Assembly: GCA_017562135.1 (NCBI GenBank) | Contig: QEYB01000766.1 | Coordinates: 992,001-1,056,000 of the forward strand | Direction of reading: 5' to 3' | Origin: Dipylidium caninum | Taxonomy: Eukaryota; Platyhelminthes; Cestoda; Cyclophyllidea; Dipylidiidae | DNA: 64,000 bases | In this document: positions 51,101-63,411 of the stretch, in pieces | Position numbering within the stretch: the first letter of the stretch is position 1 | Layout: every line of letters begins with the position of its first letter | Made by a program: the position numbers and the translations under genes | Notes under the pieces: generated by a model | Told to the model about the DNA's origin: nothing | Databases searched by the model: none | Seen by the model: only the letters and a program-made list of their open reading frames with translations

Positions 51101-53480
51101 TTGCGATCGCACGTCATAGATTCCTGCGTGAGAACTTCACACTTCAAGAAGTGCTCTCATGCAGGGCGTTGAGTTGAGCCAGTCGTTCCGCCTCCCGCCA
51201 CGACAGCCCCTTCGTCTGGGTGTGGCTCTCGCCGCAGCCGCTCCACCGAGACGCCTTCAGACTGCACGCCACGCTGAGGCGGGCAGGCCGGTCCCGCCGG
51301 TCTTGGCCGTGTCTCCCCGCCGTCTTCCACGGCGTCGCTTCAGCACTCGCCTCGCTGCCATGGTGGCAAGCGGTACCAAAGTTTACTTAGAGGGGATTTG
51401 TGACTGCCGGGAGGGCCGTTCGCCTTTTGAGAAACCCGTCATTCCTCAAGGAACGCAGAGGAGTTAAATGACGCTCAAACGCGTGCTCCGTCGACCAGGC
51501 GTCCGCTAACCGCCACTCGTCGTGCGACCCGCCGGAGGGAGAAGTTGAGGCAGGAAAGACGCGGCGTTAATGTGGATTCCGTCGTCCCCTGTTAAATAAC
51601 CGAGGTCCAAACGCTCCTGACTCAGTCTTCTTGAGTCACTTCACAGACCACCTTCTCATGCGCGCCCTCCACTGCCCTTCATCCAGAGCCACCGCAGGCC
51701 CGGCGCTCGAGGAGACCAGCTGGATGCGACCCCTGCCGGCTCTGCGCCCCTCGTCCCCTGCGGACTGTTTTCAACCGAACGGGCGCCGGTGCCCATGGCC
51801 GGAGTAGTCGGCGAGTGGTGGCCATCAGCTCCCATTAAGCGGCGGGCAAGCAAGAGAATTTCGGATTTGCCTTTCGTGACCTCGGGAAGACGATGTTCCC
51901 CAGCCAGGCGACTCGGAAATCCTTGCAGTCCACTTCCTCACTCGCACCGAGGAAGGTGGGCAGAGCAGGGGAGATACACTGTGGTCGTAAGGGAAGAGGC
52001 AGCGGTGCCCAGCATGCCACAGGTCCCTTGCCACCGCCCCGCCCCTCCTCCACCCACCCGCGGGGGCGATGAGGTCGCTTGGGAAAATGTAATTAGGGCA
52101 ATAATGGCGATCGCCGTGGGAAATGCGCTGCTTCCAGGCACACAACCTGAGCCTCCCCAGGGTGATGCCAGGGTGGGCCGCTGATTAAATTAGAGCCATC
52201 AAGGTGCACGCGTCCTCGGAGGGTGAAAGCGGCGGGACGAGCACCCCTTTGGCGGCAGGGCCACCGACCTCGTGCGCCTGGGTGTGACGCGTTGGTCGCC
52301 GGGCTGGGAGGTGATTGACTCAGGCGACGGCACGCAAGCAACACCACAGCCCGCCGGGTTGTGTGTTGCGGTGGGAACTTCGCCTCCGCCTCCTCTCACC
52401 TGCTGGCCACACTGCTGCGCTCTCTACGATGCGCCGGTTGGGGGCTCGTGGCGCAGCTCCTGACGCCCAACCGCCCCTTGCCCCCTTCCTCCCCCCTTCG
52501 GAGGTGCGTCAGGGAGTTTGCGATTAGTGGCTGAGCTCCCGCACCTCTTCGTCGCATGAGGGCAGGCACTGACGGAGGCGTGTGGCCACTTTCCAAGACT
52601 GTCTGGGCCTACTGCCGAGCCAGTTTTCACTACAACCGGCCACGAGCATCCTGCCCTTTTGCGACGAGTGTCTCCGGGCTTTCCTCGCCACAACCGACCC
52701 CATCGGGTGTGAAGCAGGTCGCCCGCCCCACCACCGTCTGCCAGGCTGATGACCCGAGTGTCCACGTCTTGCGGTGGACGGCGGGCAGGTCCGTGGAGGA
52801 GGCGGCGGGAGCGGAAATGCCCGGCGGCCGCCTGTGTGTGTGCGCGTGTACGCGCGTCCTGCAGCGGGTTTCTCCTCCCTCACTGACACTCGTAGGTGGA
52901 ATAGCCCGCCAAGCCGGAGGAAAGTGAGATACCTCGCCAGTCATGATTGTCAACACTACACGAGCAATTTCACCGAGTCAGCCCAATCCGACGCCAACAA
53001 CACCGCAAACGCGGAGGCCGTGGAGACGAGGACGGACGCACAGGGCGACGCCCTCGCCGCGGTTGCGGCGAGGCTATTCAGCGCGCGCTAAGGCTGGTGA
53101 GGCCAGCGGCGTTCGGCGGCGCAGCTGGGGGTGTCGCGGGGTGTTGCGGTTTCTCGCGGAGCCGTCAGGTGACTCCAATCGAGGCGGTGGGGGTGGGGAG
53201 GGGGGGCGGAAGAGGGGGGAGCAGTGTGGATGCGTGGGTCCTTCAGAAAAGCTCCCAGTGCGGAGTTTAAGACCTCATTTTGACACTCTCATATCAACGC
53301 CTGAGCACAGTAATTAGTCTCAAGGTTAGCATTCACCTCATCGCTCCTGCATTGGTTCGCAGGCTTCCTTGAAAATCGCTGCTCCTAGGCAACGGAGTAG
53401 ACACTTATCGTTATCCGTCGCATGCGTGTGTGTACGTGTGCACCGTGACGATTATTTCGGAGTCTACTCGCAACGAGACG
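48157..53480. other. GC-rich spacer between the two micro-exon genes
   Basis: About 5.3 kb with no exon chain that I can support. It includes a long C run near 48298-48330 just past the arrestin gene. No paired GTAAGT/GTGAGT donors and pyrimidine-AG acceptors in consistent phase were seen, in clear contrast to the sequence on either side. It probably holds the 3' UTR of the first gene and the promoter of the second. Confidence 0.45.
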
Positions 53481-56045
53481 ATGGTCTACCGCAAGCCACA
53501 CTACTTCCTCGGCCAACAGGAGCCAGGTTAGTTACACTCTCTCCGTCTACCCTGTGCGCTGACATGGGGGCGCGAAGGTCGCCACTGTGATTGTCTCGTC
53601 CGGAAGCCTTAAATCCTCCCCAGGAGCAGTCTGCTCCACCGGTTTTCACGAGACACCGTTCCCACCTCTCTCGTGGCAGTTGCTTGCCCCACTGGCACTG
53701 TTAAATGGGTAATTGACGTGTTTGCGGTGCCCAACCACCTTAGTCGGGCACTGGGATGAGTCTGCCTCCTCCCTCCCCCCTCCCCGCTCTCATCCTCCCC
53801 TCCGCCCTGCATGGGAGAACGTCAAGTCGTCCAGCTAGCACCTGCCAGGGCGCCTGGGCCCTGCATGGGCCCTGAAGTGGTTCCATCGTGGGCCGAAAAG
53901 AGATCGGCCTCCCTCCAGTCGATGTGCGGCGCTCTGCCCCTGTGCCGCCGTGAGGCATTGCGAAAGGACTCGCGGGGGAACATCACCGAGGCGAGTCGCC
54001 GTTGGGACGCCCGTAGGCGCCCAACGCACGCAGACCCGCCTCCGTCGTATGCGGCAACACGTCCTCGTGGAGTGAAGCGGGGTGGAGGCGGGGGGAGTGC
54101 TGGGGTTGCGAGAATGACGCCTAATTTTTAAGAGTTCCCCGCCCTCGGGTCTGGGTGGACGGAGTTTGGCGCGATAGGTGCTCACCACGCTAACCAGACG
54201 AAGTAAAGTCCCCGACGAATGGTTAATTCAGTGCACTGTTTTGTTTAGGCCTACCCTTGAAAGGAAGAGCCCAATCTGCCCTTGACCGTAAGTATTCACA
54301 ACTTCCCCTAACTGCTGTCAAAACGCCCGAAATCTCAGCAGTCTGCGGTGCCACCCGCCGCGAGCGCCGCAGTCTCGCGGCACCGACGGGGCGGAAACAA
54401 GCTCCACCGGTGCGCAGACGACGGCGAACGCGCTCACCCCTTCACCCGCTCACGCAGGAGCGCCGAGGCACGGCGGTGGGGAGCCGCTTGTCGGCAGGCG
54501 TAGAGCCGGTGCTGAGGGAGGCGGGCGCCGGGTTGGAGGCGAGTGTTCTCACTGGCAGTGGCACAAACAACTATTCCGCCATCAGTCCAAATTTGCATGT
54601 TTCGAGCGCTCCACGTCGATGAGGTTCACCTTGTTTGCTTCGTGAACCTCGCCTTCCTCCCCGCCCCCTCCTCCTTCTTGCGAACGGTGCCAGAAATGTG
54701 GGTGCCTCATCCCCTGCCTCTTCTCTTACACACCCCCGCCCCTCACCCCGAGTCAGAGCCAGCCAGCCGTGCAGGCATTCGGTGACGCCGACACTTTTCT
54801 CCCCAGCACCGGCGGAGTGAGACTTTCCATTCCTCTCAAGTAGAAGTGCCTGTGGCGCCGCGGGGGGGGGGTGATTTTCCACCTGTTTAGATGAAAGCCT
54901 CGGAGGAAACCGATTGACTCCCCTTTCCTCCACCAGACCGCGGTCGTGCGGGCCACGATGACCTCCCCTACCAGGTGACGTTCCCTTCGCCGCTCGGTTA
55001 GTTGCTCTGAAAGACAATCGCTTTTCAGTTTCGTTTGATGTGGCACCCACAAAACTGTCCCTGTGAGCCCGTGCACTGCCAAACCGACTCCAAAATCCGC
55101 CCCTCATCTCCCCATTTGTGGCACGCTTTGTCGCCCTCGGGGACCACGTGAAGGCTGGAGGGTGGCCCGCGGCAAAGATGAGACTTGCGGGCTTTCGGGC
55201 CACCTCCCCCCGTCGAGGTCCCTCCTGCCAACTTAGGCGGTGCCCAGCCCCTTCTCACTGCCCTCATCCCTGTCTTAATCCGCCTTCCCTCTTCGCTTGC
55301 AGTTCAACGCCCTTCCGGCTTCTCTCCTCGCTTCTGTAAGTCCGATTTTCTGGCTCTTCCTCCGACCAAGGGGCCGAGTCCGTGGGCTCCGGCACCCTGT
55401 GTTGCGTCTTCACTGACCACCTAACTGCACAAAATGGCTGGTCCGCCTCTAACTCGCCACTACCTGGTGTCTGTGGCCGCCCTTTCGGGCGCGACTGCGA
55501 CCTCTCTCAGCTGCCCACCGCCGAGACTGTAAATAGACTTGAAGACAACCTGTGGTTTCTTGTAGATGTGCGATCGCCATCGCCGAACAGACGTGAGTTC
55601 CCTCCTCTCCTGCAGATCTGCTCTGGCCGTCCTCCTCCTCCTCCTCCTCCTCCAGTGGCCCCGCGGGGAATTGCCCGTCGCCACTACTGAGTGAACCAGA
55701 ATGCTCTTATTTCACTCCACTTTTTCTCTGCAGAGTATTGCGTGAGGGAGTCGAGCGGTGGAGGTTCGCGAAGTAAGTCCGGAGTTGGTGCCAAATGGCC
55801 GCTGGTCTCCTTAACTTTGCTAAAGCCGCTTCCCCTCTCTGTCCCTTGAAGCTCCAAGCCCATGCAGGCCGATGAGGAAGGTGTCGGGCTCGAGACTGGG
55901 TGTGCTTGTCTTAACTTGTTTAACCTGATTGCTCCTCCCTTTGCCCACTTTGGTTATCCCCAGCCTCTGCACCGCTCGACAAGGTTTTTGTTGCGCAAAG
56001 CCTAGGCAACAGCAGCAGTATCAGCAGCAGCAACAGCAGCAGTAT

Positions 56046-56079
<34 letters not shown>

Positions 56080-59000
56080 GAAGTCTTCTGCAGACAAAAA
56101 CCAACTCGCAGTAGTCCCTCACGAGCCCTTTATAATGCCGCCACCACCACCACCACCACCACCACCTCTTCAGCCACTGGCCATATCGAGGCGGCGTTAG
56201 CGCACCCGACGGCTGAAGTTAGGAGTGGCTGCCACGGCTGCAGTCCGCGTGTGGGAGGAGCCTCCCGGACGCGAGTCGACCCGCTCCCCCCCCCTCCCCT
56301 CCCCCCGCCGCCCTCTTCCCGTGGAATAGCCCCGTCTTCTTCATTCCTAGGACACACAAAGTCCATCTGGGTAAACACGAGGACCGGACGCGGTAGGTGC
56401 CCAGCCTTGACTCGATTTCACGATTAGCCTCACTGGCAGAGTAGAGACTGCTCGAGGTAGACTAATTGAGCTCGGCTAAGACACAGTCTCCCCTTCTCCC
56501 CTTCCCCGTTCCCTTTTCCTCTCCTCGCCTCGCCCCACTAAAGTGTCCACTCTGCGACAACGCTGGGAGTGGCGAGGGAGAGTTATGGGACTGGGACAGG
56601 CGCCCCGACTAGCGCTGTGGAAGCCTTTTGGCCTGATCGCGCACCCCTCGTGCTCCTTTTATGTGTCCAACGGCAGTGGAGGAGGGTCCAGACTGTCTCA
56701 GTAAGTTGAGCAACTTAACAGCAAAGGCTTTACGGGACCTGTGCACACCGAGTCGTCTCCCCCACCCATCAGCATTGCCAGATCTCTTGTGTGCCTCGGA
56801 GACAAACGCGGTTCCGCTTCTCGGCCCCTCTCCGCGCCCCTCTCCCCCCCCCGCCTCCCCACTCGTCCACACGGCTTTAACCCCCCACCCCCCGCCCCTC
56901 CCTTCGGCCGCTTGACAGTCTTAATAGTAATGGGAGGGAGGATGCTACACGTAGGCTCCTTATGCGCCTAAACCACAAGCTTGCGACCTCCTCTTCCTCC
57001 TCTCACTCCTCGTGGTGAAGACTCGACTGCTGACGCTCGACTCACTCCACTGGCGATAATGCGGCATGGGCGCATTCAACCCAACATTAAACCTCAAGGA
57101 GGTTTGTCTGCCACCTCACGCTGAACTTCCTCTTTCCCTTTGTTTCCCTCAGAAGGCGAAAAGCTTATTCATTTCGAGGATTCCACCACTCTTGGTAGGT
57201 TTGTCCTTCCTTCGTTTTGCAACACCGAAACTATCTCATCAGCGCGGTGCTAACGTCTATTCGAATGAGATTTTAAAAAAAATCACTTTCTACGTGCCAT
57301 AGATTCTGATTCAACCGAGACAGGTAGGTTCGGTGGTCTCATCAGCATCTGCCCATCGGCGAACTAAAATAGTGTAATGCTTTTACCCTCTACTCGCCTC
57401 GGCATCGCGCCCATCGGAAGAGCATTTGTGCAATTTTAGTCCGACGGCGGAGGAGGACATCGCGCCCAGCCCCCGGTAGGTTGTGGCTTCCACCACCCAC
57501 CCGCCTGCTTTCCGCGCCGCGTCGCAGGGTGGTACTTCGGCCCCGCTCGTCCCCACCGAGGGGCAGTCGGCCCCCCGAGGCCCCCCCCGGGCCCACGAGT
57601 GGGTGTCGAGTGCCCCCACCTCAGCCAGCCATTCCTCACTCCCTGCTCTAACCCTGCCTGGGCAAGGATTTTACCAGCTGGTGTAAAGTGCAGTGGAACG
57701 CAATTACTTTCCTGAAAAGAAGCCTCGATATTCACATTCATGACGGACAGCAAAAAAGACCCTCACCCCGTCCACAAGACAGAGCGCAGGCTTCGCTAGG
57801 CCGTCCACGTCCTGGGGCGGAGGGGGAGGACGGCCAAGGCAGCTCCGATCACGGGGATGGCCAGCCGGGGGAGACGGGAATTCTTTGTGCGTGTCTGCCC
57901 GTCACCTTGGTGTCGCACTCTCCTTCCCCCTCCCCCACCCCCCCCCGCCCATCTCAGCGGACAAGGCGAGATCGCCCAGAAATCCGCTGTTTTGATGGGA
58001 TTCGGTAGCCTGACATTCTGCTCCACGTCACGAGTGCCGTGATGAAGGCCCGAGGCTTCTTCACAATGTATACGATGGTTTTCATGTGATCACTGCGGGG
58101 CGGGTTGGGGCCTCGCAGGCCACCGCGAAGTCGAGAGGCCCCCAACGCAGCCTCCCCAACGCCACCCAGCACGGGTTGGGGGAAGGCAGCCCGAGGACCG
58201 CTTCCTCGTCTCTCGGCCGGGGTTTACGCAGGGCGGACGCTGAATAATGGCGACTTCCTTTTTAGATCGTCGATACCCAGACATGAGGATCTACCGATCG
58301 CCACCTCGCTATCCCACGAGTGAGTTCGGTCCCCGACCCCTGCGGGCCCTCGATTCCCCCCCGCACCAGCCCACAGGACAGCCAAACCAGAGGGCCAGGG
58401 GAGGGAGTTAAGTGCAGTCGTGGCGGTTGTGGAGGCGCCCTTAATTGTGCAACCTCGTCTTGCCGCAGCAGCAGCAAGAGCCCGTCTCTGCGCCGAGCAC
58501 GAGCGGATGCCCGCGTTGCGGCTCCCTCACTGGTTGAACAGTCACAACTCAGCGTGTGTTTAGGTTGAGGGGGGAGAAAGAGGGGAAAATGAACGCCCCA
58601 CTCCGTCCCGCCCAGACCCTAACTGTATCTTCCATTCTGTAGGATGGTATTCTTCTTATTCTTCTTCGTCGTCCTCGGTGGAAATGAGTCTGTTCAGTTC
58701 AGACTACTTCCTACCAGGTAATTGGCCGTTCATCGTGCTCTTCTGAGCCCAAATTGGAACTGGACTAGTGGCCGACCAAATCCTCCAGCACTGCTCTCAT
58801 GGCCCCGTCTTCCTCCCTTTGTAGAATCCTCAGAAAGCGAGACGTCCACTTCCTCTGGCTACGGCTCCGGAGGCAAGTCATTTCCCTAGTATGCCGGTCT
58901 CACCATCGGTTGATTCAGTCTGCGTCTTAAGTGTGCAGTTTTTCTTTCGTCTAAAATGTAAGCACCTAATTTCGGACTGCCTCAGCTCCTGAGGGCGCCT

Positions 59001-62000
59001 GAGAGGCCAGTTGTGTGAAATGGTTGGGCTACCGCAACTTGGGACGCCCTCGGGGCCCACTTGTGCCTCGGTGCGCCGGCCGAGCAACCGCCTCCCGCCC
59101 GGAGCACCAAGTAGGCAAACCGGGCGGGTGGCAGTAAGGCTGCCGCGCAAAGCGACAGGCAGGTTGAAGGTGTTTTTAAGCCGCTTCAAAGCCAGCACGC
59201 CGGTGGGCCTACAAAGTCCCCCCACAGTGGGACAGGCGACAGAAGTCCTTTGTGCTGTTTCCACGAGGTAAAAATGGACCTTCCCCTCTCCCTGCCCCCC
59301 CCGTCCCCCTCCATCCAGCTTTCGGTCGGCGGAATCAACACATGCGGCGTAAGTGAATGCCTAATGCCCCACCCCGAACCTCCGCCCCCCAGCGCCGACT
59401 GTGGGGCGACCGCGAGTCCGCTGCCCTCGTCTTAACAGCCTCCCTCGGGCTTCTCCACCAAACAGATTGGTAACTTTGTTCCCAATTTAGACTTCCCGCA
59501 TGCCTGCTGCTGCAGTTCACCACCCATGATGTCGCCAAGGGGGTGGGTTTTAACCACAAGCCGGGAATAATGCAGCCGGAATCGCCTGTTTTCTTTCATT
59601 TTATCATCGCCACTTCACCTGCCCCATGCACCCCTGTGTGCGGACCACTTGACCCTCTCCCCCTCTTATTTGCCCCCTTAGAAGGCGCTAAAATCATCAC
59701 CCTGAGGCCCCAGCCCGGCCTGTCGCATCTGCGTAAGTGTCCGCCTCAACCACACCTCCCGTGTGCGTCCAAACCCCTGCTGAATTGCAAAATTGCCCCT
59801 TCAGGGAACTTGGCGCCTCAGCCTCATCACTGCCAGCTGCGTCGCTACGCCTCCAAGCGAAAAGGTACTCGCCACTTTAGAGCCTTCGCCGCCCCACGCA
59901 GCGCACTGACCAGAGGCAACGACTTTTGCCCGTTTTAGGCTCTCCGTCAAGACACCGCGGTCGCAGTCCCCCAGGTAGGCCGCTTTCCCTGTTCCCCCGC
60001 CTGGGACGAGGTCTCACTGCCTCCGTCGCCTCAAATTTTGCCTGAATTTTGGTTCCTTCGGGGGCGGGTGCTGACAGGTCCGGGCGGCGATTAAAGCAAC
60101 CGGTTGGGGAAGCGGACAGAGGGGCCGCTTCCGTGGGGTGCATCGCATGTATCTCCTTGCCTGGACAGCGACGGCCACGGCAGCCTTTTCTGTCCCCGGC
60201 GGCGAATGTTTTGACATGGGAGAACGAGAGGGGGAAGTGGGTGGGGACGGGACGGACGAGACGGGACGGGACGGGGCGCGGCACGGGACGGAGGGGGTCA
60301 CCAAACACGCAAATAACTTTGTTTAATGCGTTCAGACGGTAACTCACCCGACCCGGTGGGGCTGTTGCCTTCCCCGGCAGATGATGCGTCCTTTGCGATT
60401 TTAGAAGGCCGCCGAACGGTCTCCCGACGCAGCCGAGCAAGTACGTTCTTCCTACTCCGTTCACCAAGGAGTCGGGGAGTAGAACGTCCAGTCTACTCGG
60501 TGTTGATAGGTGCTTACCGGTACTGACGAATTTGTTCCTCCTTAGCCTCCAACGTGCAACCCGCGAGACCCAGCTCCAACCTCTCCTTCTTCGAAGGTCA
60601 GTTGCTCCCCCGCTTTAAGTATCCTTCAACAATTTTGTGAAGTTGTCAGCCGTACAGATAGTCCGTAGCAGTTAGACCTAGGCGTGGGCAGTTTGGATCA
60701 TCTCGTCTCTGGCTGCGGTGGCGGTGGCGGTGGTGGTGGGTCAGGCTCGGAGGTTGGGGGAGCTTAAGCAAAGATGCCGTCGGCGCCACATCGAAGTGTC
60801 CTCCTTTTCTCCATTCCAGAGACCATTCTTCCTCGACCCAACATGTCTCGCAATCGCTACACTCCGCTTCGCTATGGTGAGTTACTCGTCGATTTGCCCG
60901 GCCGATGCGGCCGCGGTGAGACGAGGCCCTGTCGGCAGCAGGCGCCGCCTCCTCGCCCGCGCCAAGGGCTCTGGCGCGGCGCAGGGAGCGGAGGTGGCGT
61001 CCCCCTCTCATGACCTGCGTCGGCCGCCTCACTCATCGCGTGCCCTTGCCACCGACAGCTGCTTGACAAGTGACACTACGAAGTGATGATGTTGTTGCTG
61101 GTGTGGACAACAGAACTCGTAGTGACTGACCCTCTTCTCCCCTTAAGATGAAAGTGAAATGTACTCGGACTCAGGGAGCTCCTACTACGGTGAGTCTCCC
61201 ACTGTCTCATGTTTGAAACCAGCGCGAGAGCAGACCGCCCAACGCAGCCACCGCAACCCGCGGACGTCGGTTCGGCGTCGAGCGGGCGAAGTTGTGGACG
61301 TCCTCGTTCACCTTAAGTGGCCTGTTGGGCGAAGCTAGTCATGCTATTAGGTGTGTTTTCCGGGTCCTGCACCCCGAGTAGCTGATGTGGGCATCAAATG
61401 CCCCCGGGACGGCGTTCTCGCCGTCGCCTGGCCTCGGGGCCAGTTGAGCCAAACGGGCGTGCAGCACCCAGGCTGGCGTTGGAGCGTTTCGTGGCTCACC
61501 GCCGGCACTGGCTCCTACACTCACCTCTGATTACACATTGTGCGCAGGTTGCGGCTCCATCAACTGCGGATCAGGTAAATATACGCGATCATTTCCTGGT
61601 TGAGCGCTAATCCCGGAGCCATGGGATGCGGGCTCTCGTGACTCCGGGCTCTAACTCTCGCTGCGAGCCTTTCGTGCGCCTCCTCCACCCCCGCCGCCTC
61701 GTCGTTCACTAACCATTAACATTTACTGTGAGGCCTGACCGAAGCGCTGGCAGCCCCTCACCCGCACCCGCTGATGCGCGAGTGGGCAGAATTTGACGAG
61801 GCGCGGGGCTCTGCCGCGCACCGACCACTCGGTGGGACGAAGGCCCGTTAACTGCTTGCCTCTCGCCTCCTTCAGGTCGGTCACGTGGGTACAGGCGAAA
61901 CTCGCCCCGCACCGGAGGTAACTCTCCTCTCCACACTCGCCCACTCCACTCCACTTCACTTCACTCACCTGTCTCCCCTCCCCCTCCCCCCCTCCCCTCT

Positions 62001-63411
62001 CCCTCCTCCTCTCCCTCTCCCCTCCCGGGCGTCCCCAGAGTAAATAAAGGGCAACACCTGATTCAGGGCATGTTGGGTGATGTGTGCACGTTGATGCCTG
62101 CCACGGCACGGTCCGGTCAGATAGGACTCCGCCCTAGCTCCACTCGCCCACACGAGGGGCTGGAGGGCGGCGGGGGCGGGGCAGAGGGTATACGCCAAAC
62201 ATTTCAGCTAGTCCACAATAGTTGCCTTGTTCCGGCGAACGACTCCCGGGCACGTGTCAGACAGGGTTTAACCCATTCACCCGACGAGATGCCGGCCAGA
62301 GCGCCTTCAGCGGAGAGACGTGAATGATTGCCCCCCCCCCCCCCTCCCCCGAGCACAGGCGAGGCCGTCGTTTCTTAACCGGTAATTCGGTAGAGGGGTA
62401 GAGTACGCATCGCCCGAGGGATGCCCACCCAGTCGTGACGCGGGCGAAATCTAACCGCTTCCAAACCGCTTGCCTCCCTTCCTTTCAAGGATTGGCACAC
62501 AATCGGCTCAATAGCAACCTGGAAAGGTGGCTGAGTGACGGTGAGTGAGCACCGGGGTCTCTCTCGACGCACATTCACCTCCTGCGTCGCACCCATGGCA
62601 CCCAACCGCACACACACACACACACAAACACACACAAACACACATGCGCAAATTCACGCACATTCACGTTGTTTCTGTGCCGCTTTTGTTCGCGTCAAAT
62701 TATAGTTTGACAACTATAATTTAATTATGAATAATTCCGCCCTCTTGTGCCATTTAAATAACCCCCCACATTATTCTGTTGATTGCAAGCTTCTGCTGCG
62801 CCAAGTAGCCAAAGAAAGGACGAATTAGGGCAGAAGTTTAGGCTTCTTCACCCCTTTTAGCCATAAAGGGTACCTACTCGCCTCCGGCAACCAGCGCCTA
62901 CGGTTTCTGTAGAGGCACCCACTGATTGGCATTGAGACCTCCGTACAACCGCCTTATCGGCTCAATTCTGTCAACTCTTCCGTTTACTTTCCTCAATTTC
63001 ACAATTGGTGGGGACTGTTTCTCTCCCTTTCGACTTCCCCCAATTCCCTCAACAGAGGCCTAGAGATTAAATAATAGTTATTTGCGGATTTCTCCTGCTC
63101 CCAGTGGGCCGAGAGTGGCAGGGCGACGGCTGTTAAGCTCTCCGGCGGGCGCGGCATCCACCGCCCCGTTCGTGGGCAACGTCCACAGCCGAGGGGCGGG
63201 TGGAGGGCGCGAGTGGAGCTGGCTCGGGGGCGGATATTGGAAGTGAGGAGAAAGTCGGGCCTACCATCCGGTGGAGGCTTCCTCACCTGGAGGCGATAAG
63301 GCAGACTGTGAGAATTAACGGGGCTTTGCGATGCACCCTAAATCTAATGCAATTATGAAATAACATGGGAACGTCGTGTTTTTCCCTCAGTGTGTATTTG
63401 CCTCCCTGCGC
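53481..63411 (+). CDS. Second micro-exon gene, at least 27 exons, 3' end outside window
   Basis: Exons: 53481-53526 (ATG), 54249-54287, 54937-54996, 55303-55335, 55566-55592, 55734-55772, 55852-55899, 55964-56392, 56677-56700, 57153-57194, 57303-57323, 57440-57475, 58266-58319, 58643-58717, 58825-58872, 59682-59732, 59805-59864, 59939-59974, 60336-60440, 60546-60596, 60820-60876, 61148-61189, 61548-61574, 61876-61917, 62490-62540, 62861-62869 and 63391-63411. After the first, every exon is divisible by three, begins and ends in phase 1 and is open in the carried frame: 524 codons so far. The product is Ser/Arg/Tyr-rich with RSPSPNR, RRRRRTS, a WW-binding-type PPRY (in SPPRYPT), acidic-Ser blocks and GCGSINCGS. 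The N-terminus MVYRKPHYFL is not a signal peptide. Style and orientation match the arrestin-like gene upstream, so an arrestin fold beyond the window is plausible but unseen. The 9-base, 55852 and 55964 exons are least certain. Confidence 0.75.
62609..62643. repeat. (CA)n microsatellite in an intron of the second micro-exon gene
   Basis: A run of CA units interrupted by AAACA variants, followed by further cacattcacg sequence. It lies between candidate exons at 62490-62540 and 62861-62869. Confidence 0.8.

Noticed and set aside
53624..53641. Possible 18-base exon (phase 1, GAVCST) near the start of the second micro-exon gene
   Set aside because: Length and phase fit, but the donor GTTTTC is poor. 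Left out of the model, though it deserves a look in RNA data.
53693..53725. Possible exon beginning VACPTG after a cag acceptor
   Set aside because: Ends in phase 0 at GTAATT, and the next exon in that frame meets a stop.
59491..59542. Possible exon reading DFPHACCC in the second micro-exon gene
   Set aside because: A good acceptor, but the only nearby donor gives 52 bases and phase 2, breaking the phase-1 rule kept by its neighbours.
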